Assembly: GCA_002400415.1 (NCBI GenBank)
Contig: DGQP01000014.1
Span: 62,001 to 126,000 of the forward strand
Direction of reading: 5' to 3'
DNA length: 64,000 nt
DNA from: Chitinophagaceae bacterium UBA4411
Lineage (GTDB): Bacteria; Bacteroidota; Bacteroidia; Chitinophagales; Chitinophagaceae
In this document: positions 8,282 through 16,635 of the stretch, piece by piece
Numbering within the stretch: position 1 is the first letter of the stretch
Layout: every line of letters begins with the position of its first letter
Made by a program: the position numbers and the translations under genes
The notes under the pieces: model-generated
Database searches by the model: none
Told to the model about the DNA's origin: nothing
The model's input: only the letters and a program-made list of their open reading frames with translations

Positions 8282-9301
8282 TCAGACAAGCCCCTGATAA
8301 GTTATTCCCAAACCGGGTTGATCGCTACAGGTTACTTTCCCAAAATCATAGGTTAAACCCGTGGCCACATCTTCTTCCAACAACAAAGGCCCGTCCATAT
8401 CCACCTGGTCGATAAAGGGTAAAAGATGAGCCATCGCCGCCGAACCCACCGTGGACTCGTTCATACAGCCCAGCATTACTTTCAAATCAAGTTCTCTCGC
8501 TTTAGTGATCATTCTCCTGGCCGGGGTGATGCCACTGCATTTGGTGAGCTTAATATTGATACCATGAAAATGATCCCTGCATTTTTCAACATCCTGCTCA
8601 TATACACAAGCCTCATCTGCATAAAGTGGTAGTGGAGATGCTTTATATAATATTTTCATTCCCTTCCAGTTATCTTTTGCAAGCGGTTGTTCAACGAGTT
8701 CCACTCCCAGCTCTTTTAACCGGGGAATTAATTGCAGGGCTGTTTCGAGATCCCAGGCTGCATTGGCATCCACTCTTAATACGGCATCTGTGTTTTCCCG
8801 CAAAGCTTTTACAATGGCAATATCATCAGCAGTTCCCACTTTGATCTTATAAATGGGCCAGGGTTTCTCTTTGAGTTTGGCCACCATTTTATCAATACTA
8901 TCAATCCCGATTGTATAATCAGTGACTGGATTCTTTGACATATCGCCATTCCATAACTGGTACAGGGGCTTCCCTTTTAGTTTACCATACAAGTCCCAGG
9001 CAGCAATGTCAAGTGCACAAACCAAAAAATGATTATTGGGAATGAGATGGTGGAGATAATGCCAGTAACGTTCAGGGTCAGTGAAAGCAAATTTCTCCAC
9101 GAACATTTTTTTGGCTTCCAGGTCGGCGATCATTTTCTCTACCGGAATATTATAGTAGGCAATGGCGGGTGCTTCGCCATAACCTTTGATGCCCCTGTGT
9201 TCCAGTTCCACGATCAGCGTGGGCTGGTGAGTCTTTGTTCCCTTGGAAATCGTAAAAGGATGCCTGAATTTAAGCTGGTAAGACCAATATTGAACTTTCA
9301 T
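8282..9301 (-). CDS. Dipeptide epimerase (enolase superfamily)
   Basis: A 339-residue enolase-superfamily enzyme of the L-Ala-D/L-Glu epimerase type. Active-site parts are in order: KIK at 152-154 (first catalytic lysine motif), metal ligands D178 (RVDAN), E204 (LVEQP) and D229 (YADE), KLTK at 251-254 (second lysine), and the DMDG motif at 301-304 that binds the dipeptide amino group. Such enzymes racemise the C-terminal residue of dipeptides, often muropeptide fragments, so that they can be recycled. The exact dipeptide cannot be read from the sequence. It stands alone, upstream of nothing co-oriented except the distant glucanotransferase. Confidence 0.87.
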   Translation of the reverse strand: MKVQYWSYQLKFRHPFTISKGTKTHQPTLIVELEHRGIKGYGEAPAIAYYNIPVEKMIADLEAKKMFVEKFAFTDPERYWHYLHHLIPNNHFLVCALDIAAWDLYGKLKGKPLYQLWNGDMSKNPVTDYTIGIDSIDKMVAKLKEKPWPIYKIKVGTADDIAIVKALRENTDAVLRVDANAAWDLETALQLIPRLKELGVELVEQPLAKDNWKGMKILYKASPLPLYADEACVYEQDVEKCRDHFHGINIKLTKCSGITPARRMITKARELDLKVMLGCMNESTVGSAAMAHLLPFIDQVDMDGPLLLEEDVATGLTYDFGKVTCSDQPGLGITYQGLV

Positions 9302-9315
9302 CCCGCAAATATAAC

Positions 9316-12018
9316 TTATCCCCTTCCGCTATTTTCCACATAGCCTTTCAATTCTTCATTAAACTCATTTTGTTTAATCAGATCTTCCAGGTAAAGATGC
9401 ATACGGTATTGCCAGTAATGTTTGGGATTGGCCGGGTTGTTGATCCGTTCTTCCTGCGGGTTTTGCCGTCGCAATGTCTCACTCATACCCAGGATATCCT
9501 GCAGCTGGAAAATACTCCACATAGCAGGCGAGTATAAATGTTGCAGCACAATAGCCCTGTTTACCCAGGGTTCACAATAATAAGGTGCATCACCCCATTG
9601 CCCCAGTATAGTATTGTAGAATTGCTGTGTACGTTCCCGGTTCTCTTCCCACCAGCCTCTTACCGTGCTCATATCATGCGTGGAAGGTGTGATTACCGAC
9701 ATATAGGGGGCATCATTGGGATGGAAGAATTCCTTTTTCGGATCCTTGGGCATGCGTTGTATTTCCAGGCTCAGGATCCCGAGTTGTTTCATCACATCCG
9801 GCACACATTCCGGCACCATGCCCAGGTCCTCACCACAAACCATCATATTGGTGGCCGCTTTTAGCTGCGGCAGTTTTTTCATCGCTTCTTTTCTCCAGAA
9901 TTCATCCTGGCGGCGGAAGAAATAATTGATATAGAGATTCCGCAGTCTTTCCTGCACATGGGGAATCAGGTAGCGGAAGGTGGATGTTTTTTCCATTGCG
10001 ATACGGAAATGGAAATGCTGTCCCTGCGAACCCTCTTCCTCAAAAAAGAGGACATTGGAGATCAGGTCATACAGACCATTTTTCAACCGTTCCGTTTCTT
10101 CTGTATGTTCATGCGAAGCAAAATGCTGCTCCACCTGTTTTTGTGTCTGGTACCCATCCTGCAGATCATATCCCCCCATTTCGTTAGGTACTAAAAATTC
10201 GGTACGGACCATCCCGGCTAAACCATACCCAAAGACTTCATTGATGATATCATCGGTGATGAAAGGTTGGCAGAACCGCTGGTAATCGAACCAGATGCCA
10301 TTTTCTCCAAATTCATTGATGTGCACAGGCAGGCAGGGAACAAAACGGCCCATGATACCCTGCACGGCATCGGCCGGTATACTCCAGATGCGGAAGAACC
10401 CGAGAATATGGTCAATGCGGAAAGCGTCAAAATAATCACTCATTTGTCCGAAACGCTGTTTCCACCAGGCAAAGCCATCTTCCTGCATGCGTTTCCAGTT
10501 ATAGGTTGGAAAACCCCAGTTCTGTCCTACAGCAGCAAAATCGTCAGGTGGTGCACCCGCCTGCCAGTTCATATTATATTGTTCAGGGGCTGTCCATGCA
10601 TCACAACCATGCCGGTAAATGCCAATGGGGATATCTCCTTTCAGGATGATTCCTTTTTGATGGGCATAATCTGCTGCATCTTTTAATTGCAGGTGAAGGT
10701 GGTATTGAATAAAGCAATACAGCTTCATGGCTTTGGCGGCAGCTGAATGCGAATTGAATATTTTTTCAATTTCTTCTTTCTTATAGGCGCCGTTTGTTTT
10801 CCATTCTTCGAAATGAGAACTGTCGTATTTATCCCTGAAATAACTAAAGGCGGCATATGGTAACAACCAGTGACCATTCCTTTCAAAAAATGCTTTATAA
10901 TCATCTCCCTCGAGACATTCTTCTCCCATTTCTTCATACAGTTCTTTCAATACAGAAAGTTTGTACTTCATCACAGCTTCGTAATCAACCGCCGGCAGAT
11001 CATTCAATTGTTTTTGCTTTTTCCTGAGTACACTGATTTTTGCAGCCTGTTCATTACCCGCTACCTGGGAAAGATTGATATAAAGCGGGTGCAGGGCAAA
11101 TGCTGAAATAGCCGCGTAGGGATAAGAATCCAGCCAGGTATTTGTGGCAGTAGTATCATTTACGGGCAGCAACTGTACGAGTTTCAATCCTGTTTGCCCG
11201 GCCCAATCCACAAGCAATTTGATATCCGTAAATTCTCCCACCCCGAAACTATTACGGCTGCGGAGGCTGAACACCGGGATGGCCACTCCCGAACCCTTCC
11301 AGGTATTATTGGGAATATGAACAAACCCATCGTGGAGAATAGTGATCTTCCTTTTACCGCCATCACTAAAGAGGAAACGGTTATTCCCATCTTCATAGCG
11401 GATAAATTTCTTTTCACTGGTATCATAGACGCCATACTTATAGGCTACAGGGAAACCATTTTCTTTCAGGTCAAGTCGTGCCACCCACCAATCATCTTCT
11501 TTTGTGAGTAATAAAGGATTCCCGGTTGACCAATCCCCCATAGTTTCGCCACTGCCGAGCAGGCAAATGATTTCGTTCTTTTTTAGTAAAGGAGCTTTTA
11601 CCCTGAAAAGATGGGTGAAATTTTTACCCGCTTTTTCTTTAGTTTTTGCAGCGGGCTGTTCAAGTAAAACATTCTTAAAAGGAAGAGAGAAGAAAACATT
11701 TTCGTATTCACCGGCATGGTTCCAGGTATCCACCATTTGTATTTCCTGCAGCTCTTTGCGAAATACATCAACCAGGCGGTCGTTACCCCATTCACCGATC
11801 AGTTCTCCATCCTCATTTTTCAGAAAATACTTGTAACGGATATTTTTCTCAACGTCTTTTTTCCTGATTTCAATGGTCACCTGCCAGAATTCATTGTTCA
11901 GGTATTCCAGGGATATGGCCTGTTGCGGGTCATCATTACCTAATTCCTCTGCATTCCCGCTGATCCATAAACTCTGGCCGGTCCGGGTATGAAAACGTAA
12001 ATAAAACTGAAGTTTCAT
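9316..12018 (-). CDS. malQ: 4-alpha-glucanotransferase, DPE2-like with two CBM20 domains
   Basis: A 900-residue GH77 enzyme that transfers alpha-1,4-glucan segments, as in maltose and starch or glycogen metabolism. Two N-terminal starch-binding (CBM20) domains are visible (about 2-105 and 135-235; LWISGNAEELGND and ICLLGSGETMGDW are the typical loops). The catalytic domain carries FRIDH (nucleophile D536), CGEDLG (acid/base E730) and STHD (D782). The 194-residue spacing between D536 and E730, against about 48 in bacterial MalQ, shows the long insertion known from plant DPE2. The ATG at 12018 is preferred over an in-frame TTG at 12027. It may act on soluble heteroglycan or glycogen. Confidence 0.92.
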   Translation of the reverse strand: MKLQFYLRFHTRTGQSLWISGNAEELGNDDPQQAISLEYLNNEFWQVTIEIRKKDVEKNIRYKYFLKNEDGELIGEWGNDRLVDVFRKELQEIQMVDTWNHAGEYENVFFSLPFKNVLLEQPAAKTKEKAGKNFTHLFRVKAPLLKKNEIICLLGSGETMGDWSTGNPLLLTKEDDWWVARLDLKENGFPVAYKYGVYDTSEKKFIRYEDGNNRFLFSDGGKRKITILHDGFVHIPNNTWKGSGVAIPVFSLRSRNSFGVGEFTDIKLLVDWAGQTGLKLVQLLPVNDTTATNTWLDSYPYAAISAFALHPLYINLSQVAGNEQAAKISVLRKKQKQLNDLPAVDYEAVMKYKLSVLKELYEEMGEECLEGDDYKAFFERNGHWLLPYAAFSYFRDKYDSSHFEEWKTNGAYKKEEIEKIFNSHSAAAKAMKLYCFIQYHLHLQLKDAADYAHQKGIILKGDIPIGIYRHGCDAWTAPEQYNMNWQAGAPPDDFAAVGQNWGFPTYNWKRMQEDGFAWWKQRFGQMSDYFDAFRIDHILGFFRIWSIPADAVQGIMGRFVPCLPVHINEFGENGIWFDYQRFCQPFITDDIINEVFGYGLAGMVRTEFLVPNEMGGYDLQDGYQTQKQVEQHFASHEHTEETERLKNGLYDLISNVLFFEEEGSQGQHFHFRIAMEKTSTFRYLIPHVQERLRNLYINYFFRRQDEFWRKEAMKKLPQLKAATNMMVCGEDLGMVPECVPDVMKQLGILSLEIQRMPKDPKKEFFHPNDAPYMSVITPSTHDMSTVRGWWEENRERTQQFYNTILGQWGDAPYYCEPWVNRAIVLQHLYSPAMWSIFQLQDILGMSETLRRQNPQEERINNPANPKHYWQYRMHLYLEDLIKQNEFNEELKGYVENSGRG

Positions 12019-12156
12019 GGTCGTCAATCGTTAGATATGTGTTCGAATCCTAAAATTATCGTGTCCTTTAAACACATTGAATACGAATATAGAAAAAACA
12101 TTGAAGGTTCGTACATTTATTTACTACAATACTGCGAAAAAAATCACCGCAAACGT

Positions 12157-12684
12157 ATGATTTCAAGCCAAAAACGCTGGAAAAAACTTTTCCTTTTCTG
12201 TCTTGGGCTGACTGTGGCATCTGTGTTCTGTATGAAATGGATGGAAAATGACCTGCTGGTTCAGGGAGAAAAGTTTACGATCATGGGGCTGGAGCTGTTT
12301 TATCCAAAGGAGAAAATGCTGGCCGTCCTGGCAGGGCTTGACCAGCCTGTTCGAACCATCCTCCGTTATCACCTGAGTTTTGATTTTATTTTTATGGCCG
12401 GCATTTTTCCCGGCATCGCTGCTTTGTGTATGATGGCTTCTTTTAAGTTTCATACCGGCATCATTAAAAAAATAGTTGTTATACTGGCTGCTCTGCAGGC
12501 GGTGGCCTGGGGTTTTGATATTACTGAAAACTCATACCTGCTGAAATGGATAAGCGAGCCGGTGATAGGCGATGAATTTGTTTTCTTTCATTTTGTGGTG
12601 GCAGCCAAATGGATCATTGCACTGACAGGGACATTGGTGGCCTTATCAATCCTGGCAGTTAAAAAATCAGCGGCAAAGGATTAA
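12157..12684 (+). CDS. Unknown four-helix membrane protein
   Basis: A 175-residue integral membrane protein. Hydrophobic segments lie at about 9-26 (FLFCLGLTVASVFCMKW), 70-95 (FDFIFMAGIFPGIAALCMMA), 102-120 (IVVILAALQAVAWGF) and 145-168 (FVVAAKWIIALTGTLVALSIL). The ATG at 12157 (MISSQKRWKK) starts with a basic segment before the first helix; an upstream in-frame ATG at 12037 adds 40 unlikely residues. The arrangement with conserved Trp/Asp in the loops recalls small DUF-type membrane proteins, but no family is named here. It is divergent from malQ. Confidence 0.6.
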   Translation: MISSQKRWKKLFLFCLGLTVASVFCMKWMENDLLVQGEKFTIMGLELFYPKEKMLAVLAGLDQPVRTILRYHLSFDFIFMAGIFPGIAALCMMASFKFHTGIIKKIVVILAALQAVAWGFDITENSYLLKWISEPVIGDEFVFFHFVVAAKWIIALTGTLVALSILAVKKSAAKD

Positions 12685-12694
12685 AATCTCTTTT

Positions 12695-12723
12695 TTTGAT
12701 TTACTCATGCTGCCTTATTTTTG
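12695..12723 (+). promoter_or_regulatory. Predicted promoter of the 51-residue peptide gene
   Basis: A TTTG at 12695-12698 and a perfect TAnnTTTG (TATTTTTG) at 12716-12723 are separated by 17 bases, close to the Bacteroidota sigma factor layout. It lies 15 bases before the small gene at 12739, so the leader would be short. Confidence 0.5.
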
Positions 12724-12738
12724 CGCAAACTTTGAAAA

Positions 12739-12894
12739 ATGGAGCAAACAAAAAAATACAAAGGCATCTGGTGGTTGGTTTTCCTCGCTTCAACAGCGGC
12801 ACTGATACTGGCTATTGTTACACACTGGCCCTGGCTGACGATGATACTTCCGTTTCAAACCACTGCTTTTGTAAAAGCAATGGATATCATGTAA
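12739..12894 (+). CDS. Small one-helix membrane protein (51 aa)
   Basis: A 51-residue protein beginning MEQTKKYKGIWWLVF with a single hydrophobic helix (about 10-28) and a second amphipathic aromatic part THWPWLTMILPF. It is supported by a promoter motif directly upstream and a good terminator 27 bases after the stop, so it is probably a free-standing transcript. No homologue family is recognised. Small single-pass proteins of this kind often modulate a partner membrane complex, which is only a guess here. Confidence 0.6.
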   Translation: MEQTKKYKGIWWLVFLASTAALILAIVTHWPWLTMILPFQTTAFVKAMDIM

Positions 12895-12920
12895 TAATTT
12901 GTTGAGCAAAATATTGAAAG

Positions 12921-12952
12921 CGGCCCCGGATATATACCGGGGCTGTTTTTTT
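12921..12952 (+). terminator. Rho-independent terminator of the 51-aa gene
   Basis: A 9-bp G+C-rich stem (12921-12929 with 12937-12945, one G-U pair) encloses a 7-nt loop and is followed by T7. Confidence 0.85.
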
Positions 12953-12980
12953 GCCACCCCAATGAAATGGAATATCTTTA
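12950..12980 (+). promoter_or_regulatory. Predicted promoter of the YqaE/Pmp3 gene
   Basis: TTTG at 12950-12953, a 19-base spacer and TATCTTTA at 12973-12980 (7 of 8 to TAnnTTTG). The -33 element overlaps the T-tract of the preceding terminator, a compact arrangement. Confidence 0.5.
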
Positions 12981-13015
12981 GCCCGGTATTTTAATCATTA
13001 ACAAAACCAGCAACT

Positions 13016-13459
13016 ATGAGAAAAAGCAGCCTTTTACTGACTCTTGTATTATTCGTTTCATTACTAAGCGTATCTCCTGTTTCCTATGCTGCTATTGTTG
13101 TGCCTGCTACAGGTACCAGCACCCCTGCCAAAGAGCCTGATGCAGCCACTATTAATGCTGCTTTTGAAGAATTCAAATCGCTTTCCGCCAAGGAGAAGAA
13201 AGCCCGGTTTAAGGAATTGAAAAAGGAGTTCAAAGCTTTTAAAAAAGCAAAGAAAAAGGACAGCGATCTCAGCACCAACACTCTTTTGCTGGCTATTATC
13301 GCCATCCTGTTGCCGCCACTGGCCGTTTTTCTTCACCAGGGCGAGATCAATACCAAATTCTGGATCAGCTTATTGCTGTGTTTCCTGGCAATTGTTACGT
13401 TCTTTTTGTGGATCATCCCGGTATTATATGCGATTTTGGTTGTTTTGAATGTATTTTAA
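13016..13459 (+). CDS. YqaE/Pmp3-family membrane protein with signal peptide and charged linker
   Basis: A 147-residue protein. After a signal peptide (cleavage near SYAA, residue 25) comes a linker and a very basic/acidic helix at about 58-82 (KEKKARFKELKKEFKAFKKA), then a C-terminal Pmp3/YqaE module: LLLAIIAILLPPLAVFL with the diagnostic ILPPLxVFL, followed by a second helix and WIIPVLYAILVVL. Pmp3 proteins are tiny membrane proteins tied to membrane potential and stress; here the module is fused to an exported charged segment, a form seen in Bacteroidota. It has its own promoter and terminator. Confidence 0.8.
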   Translation: MRKSSLLLTLVLFVSLLSVSPVSYAAIVVPATGTSTPAKEPDAATINAAFEEFKSLSAKEKKARFKELKKEFKAFKKAKKKDSDLSTNTLLLAIIAILLPPLAVFLHQGEINTKFWISLLLCFLAIVTFFLWIIPVLYAILVVLNVF

Positions 13460-13482
13460 AATAACGAAGGTCTAATGAATTG

Positions 13483-13514
13483 AAATGCCGGTGGGATATT
13501 CCACCGGCATTTTC
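13483..13514. terminator. Strong, probably bidirectional hairpin terminator
   Basis: A perfect 12-bp stem (13483-13494 with 13501-13512) with a 6-nt loop, flanked by A and T runs. It follows the YqaE-type gene by 23 bases and could also end a minus-strand transcript through 13537-13635. Confidence 0.85.
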
Positions 13515-13536
13515 ATTATTAAAGCAGCCTCCCGGA

Positions 13537-13635
13537 TCAGGAGGTTATCAGCAGCAGGTAAAGATAAAAAGCTCCAAAAAAGAGCAGGATGCGCAACATT
13601 TTTCTGGCAGAAAGCGCCTTTATGGTTTTAACCAT
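13537..13635 (-). CDS. Possible 32-aa membrane peptide
   Basis: A short reading frame on the minus strand would encode MVKTIKALSARKM followed by a hydrophobic stretch (LRILLFFGAFYLYLLLITS). The basic start and single helix are what a small membrane peptide would look like, and the terminator at 13483-13514 lies just downstream in its direction. There is no clear promoter or ribosome-binding site, so it may be chance. Most of the interval between 13515 and 13746 otherwise holds nothing recognisable. Confidence 0.25.
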   Translation of the reverse strand: MVKTIKALSARKMLRILLFFGAFYLYLLLITS

Positions 13636-13746
13636 TATTGAGGTGTTTATGGATCAAAAATCTTACAAACGGGTTGCTTTTGCAAGCGCTTTTATACGTA
13701 GAAAAAGCAACAGTTTTTTGCAGGATATGTTGTGCAGTCTGCGGTT

Positions 13747-14142
13747 TTATTTTACGATCACCAGCCCGTTTTCATAAGCCACCGTCACCTGCCGGGTAGC
13801 CGGTGCCTGTCCATTAATGGAAGGCGTTACAGGAATCTCAGCTGTGATTGTAGCTTCAAACAATATCTCTCCCACTTTTCTTAATTTATGTTCTGCCTCC
13901 AGGAATATTTTTTCTGCTTTTTCTGATTCCTGCCCGAAATTGATCATATCCATATACGCTTTGTAAATATTATCCGCCTGTTGCAGGCTGTAGTTCTTTG
14001 ATTCCCCATTGTATTTTGTAAGCAGCTTGTTATACTCTTTCTCTGCATCCATTCTTTTCTTTCCAAACCGGATGGACCGTTCTTTATATTCTAAATATTC
14101 TTTGATGATATTCTCAACGGATGAAAATGCCTGGATAGCCAT
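13747..14142 (-). CDS. Unknown coiled-coil protein
   Basis: A 131-residue soluble protein. Residues 1-90 form charged helices likely to make a coiled coil (EYLEYKERSIRFGKKRMDAE, AEKIFLEAEHKLRKVGEIL); the last 40 residues are beta-rich (ATITAEIPVTPSINGQAPA, ending ENGLVIVK). No signal peptide is present. The shape recalls small structural or chaperone-like proteins, but no family is recognised. It lies downstream of the TonB receptor operon with a 101-base gap. Confidence 0.6.
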   Translation of the reverse strand: MAIQAFSSVENIIKEYLEYKERSIRFGKKRMDAEKEYNKLLTKYNGESKNYSLQQADNIYKAYMDMINFGQESEKAEKIFLEAEHKLRKVGEILFEATITAEIPVTPSINGQAPATRQVTVAYENGLVIVK

Positions 14143-14243
14143 GGGAATATTTTTTAATAAAACGCCCCAGGCTTTTTATTAGTACAAGAGCTTTACGATA
14201 AAAACTACGATGCAGGCATGAAAATTCACCTGTATTTATTCCA

Positions 14244-16619
14244 TCAGAATTTGAAGTTCCAGGTTACGGCCGGCAAGATGGGGAATAGAGAAACCTGCCG
14301 GGCTTCTACTTTCAGGTCGCCGGTAGCCGGGCTGCCTTCCTGGTCAAAGTAGATAAAATAAGGATTGAGGCGGCTGTACAAATTATAGATGCTAAAGACC
14401 CAGTAGCTCTGTAGTTTCCGCTGCTTTTTGGGAGTGGGTGTATAGGTGGCAGATAAATCCATCCGGTGATAAGCCTTCATCCGGTACTGGTTCAGTTTAC
14501 TGTATTCCTGGGTCAGCACCCCGTTGATGATATAAAAACGTTCCGGCAACGTGATCGCATTACCTGTTCCGTAGACGAACACGGCACCGAATTTCCATTT
14601 CTTATTCAATTCATAATTTCCAACAACAGAAAGATCATGGCGGCGGTCAAACTTGGCCGGGTATTTTTCAGCATCATTCAATTGTGGAAATTTCCGCCAG
14701 GTCCATGACAATGTATAACCGATCCAGCCGGTGAACCGGCCCTTTACTTTATTCAATAACAATTCAGAACCATAGCTCCATCCCTTCCCGAATACGAATT
14801 CTTCTTCAGGGTCTTTCAGGGATGGTGTATAACCTTCCTGGTATTCCACCTGGTTCTGCATATCCTTATAATAAACTTCCAGCGAAGTTTCCCAGGTATT
14901 ATCATTAAAATTTTTAAACAGCCCGGCTGCATACAGCCAGCTGATCTGGGGCTTTACAATATAAGTGCTCGGCACCCAGAGGTCGGTTGGCAGAGTTGTT
15001 CCGGAGTTGCTGACCAGGTGAATGTATTGCAGGTTTCTTGTTACCGATGCTTTGATGGAAGTCTCATCATTGATGGCATAGCGGATGGTAACCCTTGGTT
15101 CAAAACCACTATAAGTTTTTACGGGTTCAAAACTTTTATAAACAGTACTGTCGAGCTTATTCCCATTTACGTCCCGGTTAAATCTTTTATAAGGCCCGAT
15201 CTGCGTAAAGCTGCTCCAGCGGATACCATAATTGATCTTCCATTGTTCCCCTATCTCCCAGTCATCCTGTATGTACAAAGCAGCTTCCGCTGCATATTTC
15301 TCCGTTTCATTATTAGGAGTAAAGACAACGGAGTCCTGTCGCCCGGATGCTACATTGGGAATGAATTTGTGATGCGTGAGCAACCCGCCAAATTTCAATT
15401 TGTGATTGGGTAACGGGTAATAATCAAAGTCTGTTTTCAAACTATAATCACGGATACCGGAAGAAAGACCGATTTCCAGGCTTTCCTGCCGGGCTGCAAA
15501 TTTGAATTTGTAGTCATTATATAGCAAAGTAGTATTGGCGAACAGGCGGCGGTTAAAAACATGGTTCCAGCGTACCGTAGCCGTACGGTTGCCCCAGGGA
15601 ATATTGGTTTTAAAAGAACGTTTGGCATTTACAAAATCAAAAACATCACGGCCGAAATAACCACTGATGAATAAGCGGTCTTTCTCAGAAAAACGGTAAT
15701 TAATCTTGGCATTCAGGTCATAGAAATAATAGCCGGAACCATAAAAATCGCTGCTCTTTTTAATAAAAGGTTTGGCCAGCGCATCAATATAAGTACGGCG
15801 GGCAGAAATGATAAAAGAGGCTTTGTCTTTTTTGATCGGCCCCTGGACCGAAAAACGGGAAGCGATAAGACCAATACCCCCTTCAGTCTGAAATTTATTG
15901 ATATTACCATCTTTCATGGTTACGTCCAGGACAGATGAAAGACGTCCTCCATACTGGGCGGGCATTCCTCCTTTTATTAAGGATACATTTTTAATCGCAT
16001 CGCCATTAAAAATGGAAAAGAAACCAAACAGGTGACCGGTATTGTACACCACGGCATCATCCAGCAGGATCAGGTTTTGATCAGGGCCTCCGCCTCTTAC
16101 ATAAAAACCTGCATTCCCTTCTCCTGCATTACGGACACCCGGTAATAACTGGATCACTTTCAGCGGATCCACTTCGCCCATAAAAGCAGGCACATTTTTG
16201 ATCTGGTTCATCGAGAGGTCAATCTTTCCCATCTGGGCATTCTTCACATTGGCATCCCTGCGTTTGGAATACACCACTACTTCTGTGTTTGCTGATGATT
16301 TGGGAACAAGATCGAAATTGTAGGACTGGTTGCTGCTGAGTTGTACCGTAAAAGGTTTTGCAATATATGATATATGCGAAGCTGTGATGGTATAGGTGCC
16401 CGCATCCAGCGTAATGGAATAAAAACCAAATTGATTACTGGCCACGCCTTTGGGTTGGCCGTTCACAGTAATAGTGGCACCAATGATCGTTTCACCGGAA
16501 AGACTGTCTTTGACATATCCATTCAATGAAAAACGGCCCGTTTTATCTGCGGTGATATTTTGAGAAAAAACGGTACCGGATAATAAACTAAAAAGTAAGA
16601 TCCCGACTATCTGCTGCAT
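14244..16619 (-). CDS. TonB-dependent outer-membrane receptor
   Basis: A 791-residue receptor for TonB-driven uptake across the outer membrane. Order of parts: signal peptide (about 1-20), carboxypeptidase-regulatory-like beta-sandwich (about 28-105, GYVKDSLSGETIIGATITV), plug domain (about 125-235, with GGGPDQNLILLDDAVVYN and KGGMPAQYGGRLSSVLDV), and a 22-strand barrel ending PAVTWNFKF with the usual terminal Phe. There is no SusD partner, which argues against a classical polysaccharide locus; the neighbour upstream carries a DUF3347-like domain, so a metal-related substrate is conceivable. The ATG at 16619 is preferred over a GTG at 16628. Confidence 0.93.
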   Translation of the reverse strand: MQQIVGILLFSLLSGTVFSQNITADKTGRFSLNGYVKDSLSGETIIGATITVNGQPKGVASNQFGFYSITLDAGTYTITASHISYIAKPFTVQLSSNQSYNFDLVPKSSANTEVVVYSKRRDANVKNAQMGKIDLSMNQIKNVPAFMGEVDPLKVIQLLPGVRNAGEGNAGFYVRGGGPDQNLILLDDAVVYNTGHLFGFFSIFNGDAIKNVSLIKGGMPAQYGGRLSSVLDVTMKDGNINKFQTEGGIGLIASRFSVQGPIKKDKASFIISARRTYIDALAKPFIKKSSDFYGSGYYFYDLNAKINYRFSEKDRLFISGYFGRDVFDFVNAKRSFKTNIPWGNRTATVRWNHVFNRRLFANTTLLYNDYKFKFAARQESLEIGLSSGIRDYSLKTDFDYYPLPNHKLKFGGLLTHHKFIPNVASGRQDSVVFTPNNETEKYAAEAALYIQDDWEIGEQWKINYGIRWSSFTQIGPYKRFNRDVNGNKLDSTVYKSFEPVKTYSGFEPRVTIRYAINDETSIKASVTRNLQYIHLVSNSGTTLPTDLWVPSTYIVKPQISWLYAAGLFKNFNDNTWETSLEVYYKDMQNQVEYQEGYTPSLKDPEEEFVFGKGWSYGSELLLNKVKGRFTGWIGYTLSWTWRKFPQLNDAEKYPAKFDRRHDLSVVGNYELNKKWKFGAVFVYGTGNAITLPERFYIINGVLTQEYSKLNQYRMKAYHRMDLSATYTPTPKKQRKLQSYWVFSIYNLYSRLNPYFIYFDQEGSPATGDLKVEARQVSLFPILPAVTWNFKF

Positions 16620-16635
16620 TGCTCTCACAACAATC

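Noticed and set aside
12041..12050. T-loop-like GTTCGAATCC that recalls a tRNA
   Set aside because: No acceptor stem, D-arm or anticodon arm can be drawn around it; the upstream part falls in the malQ start.
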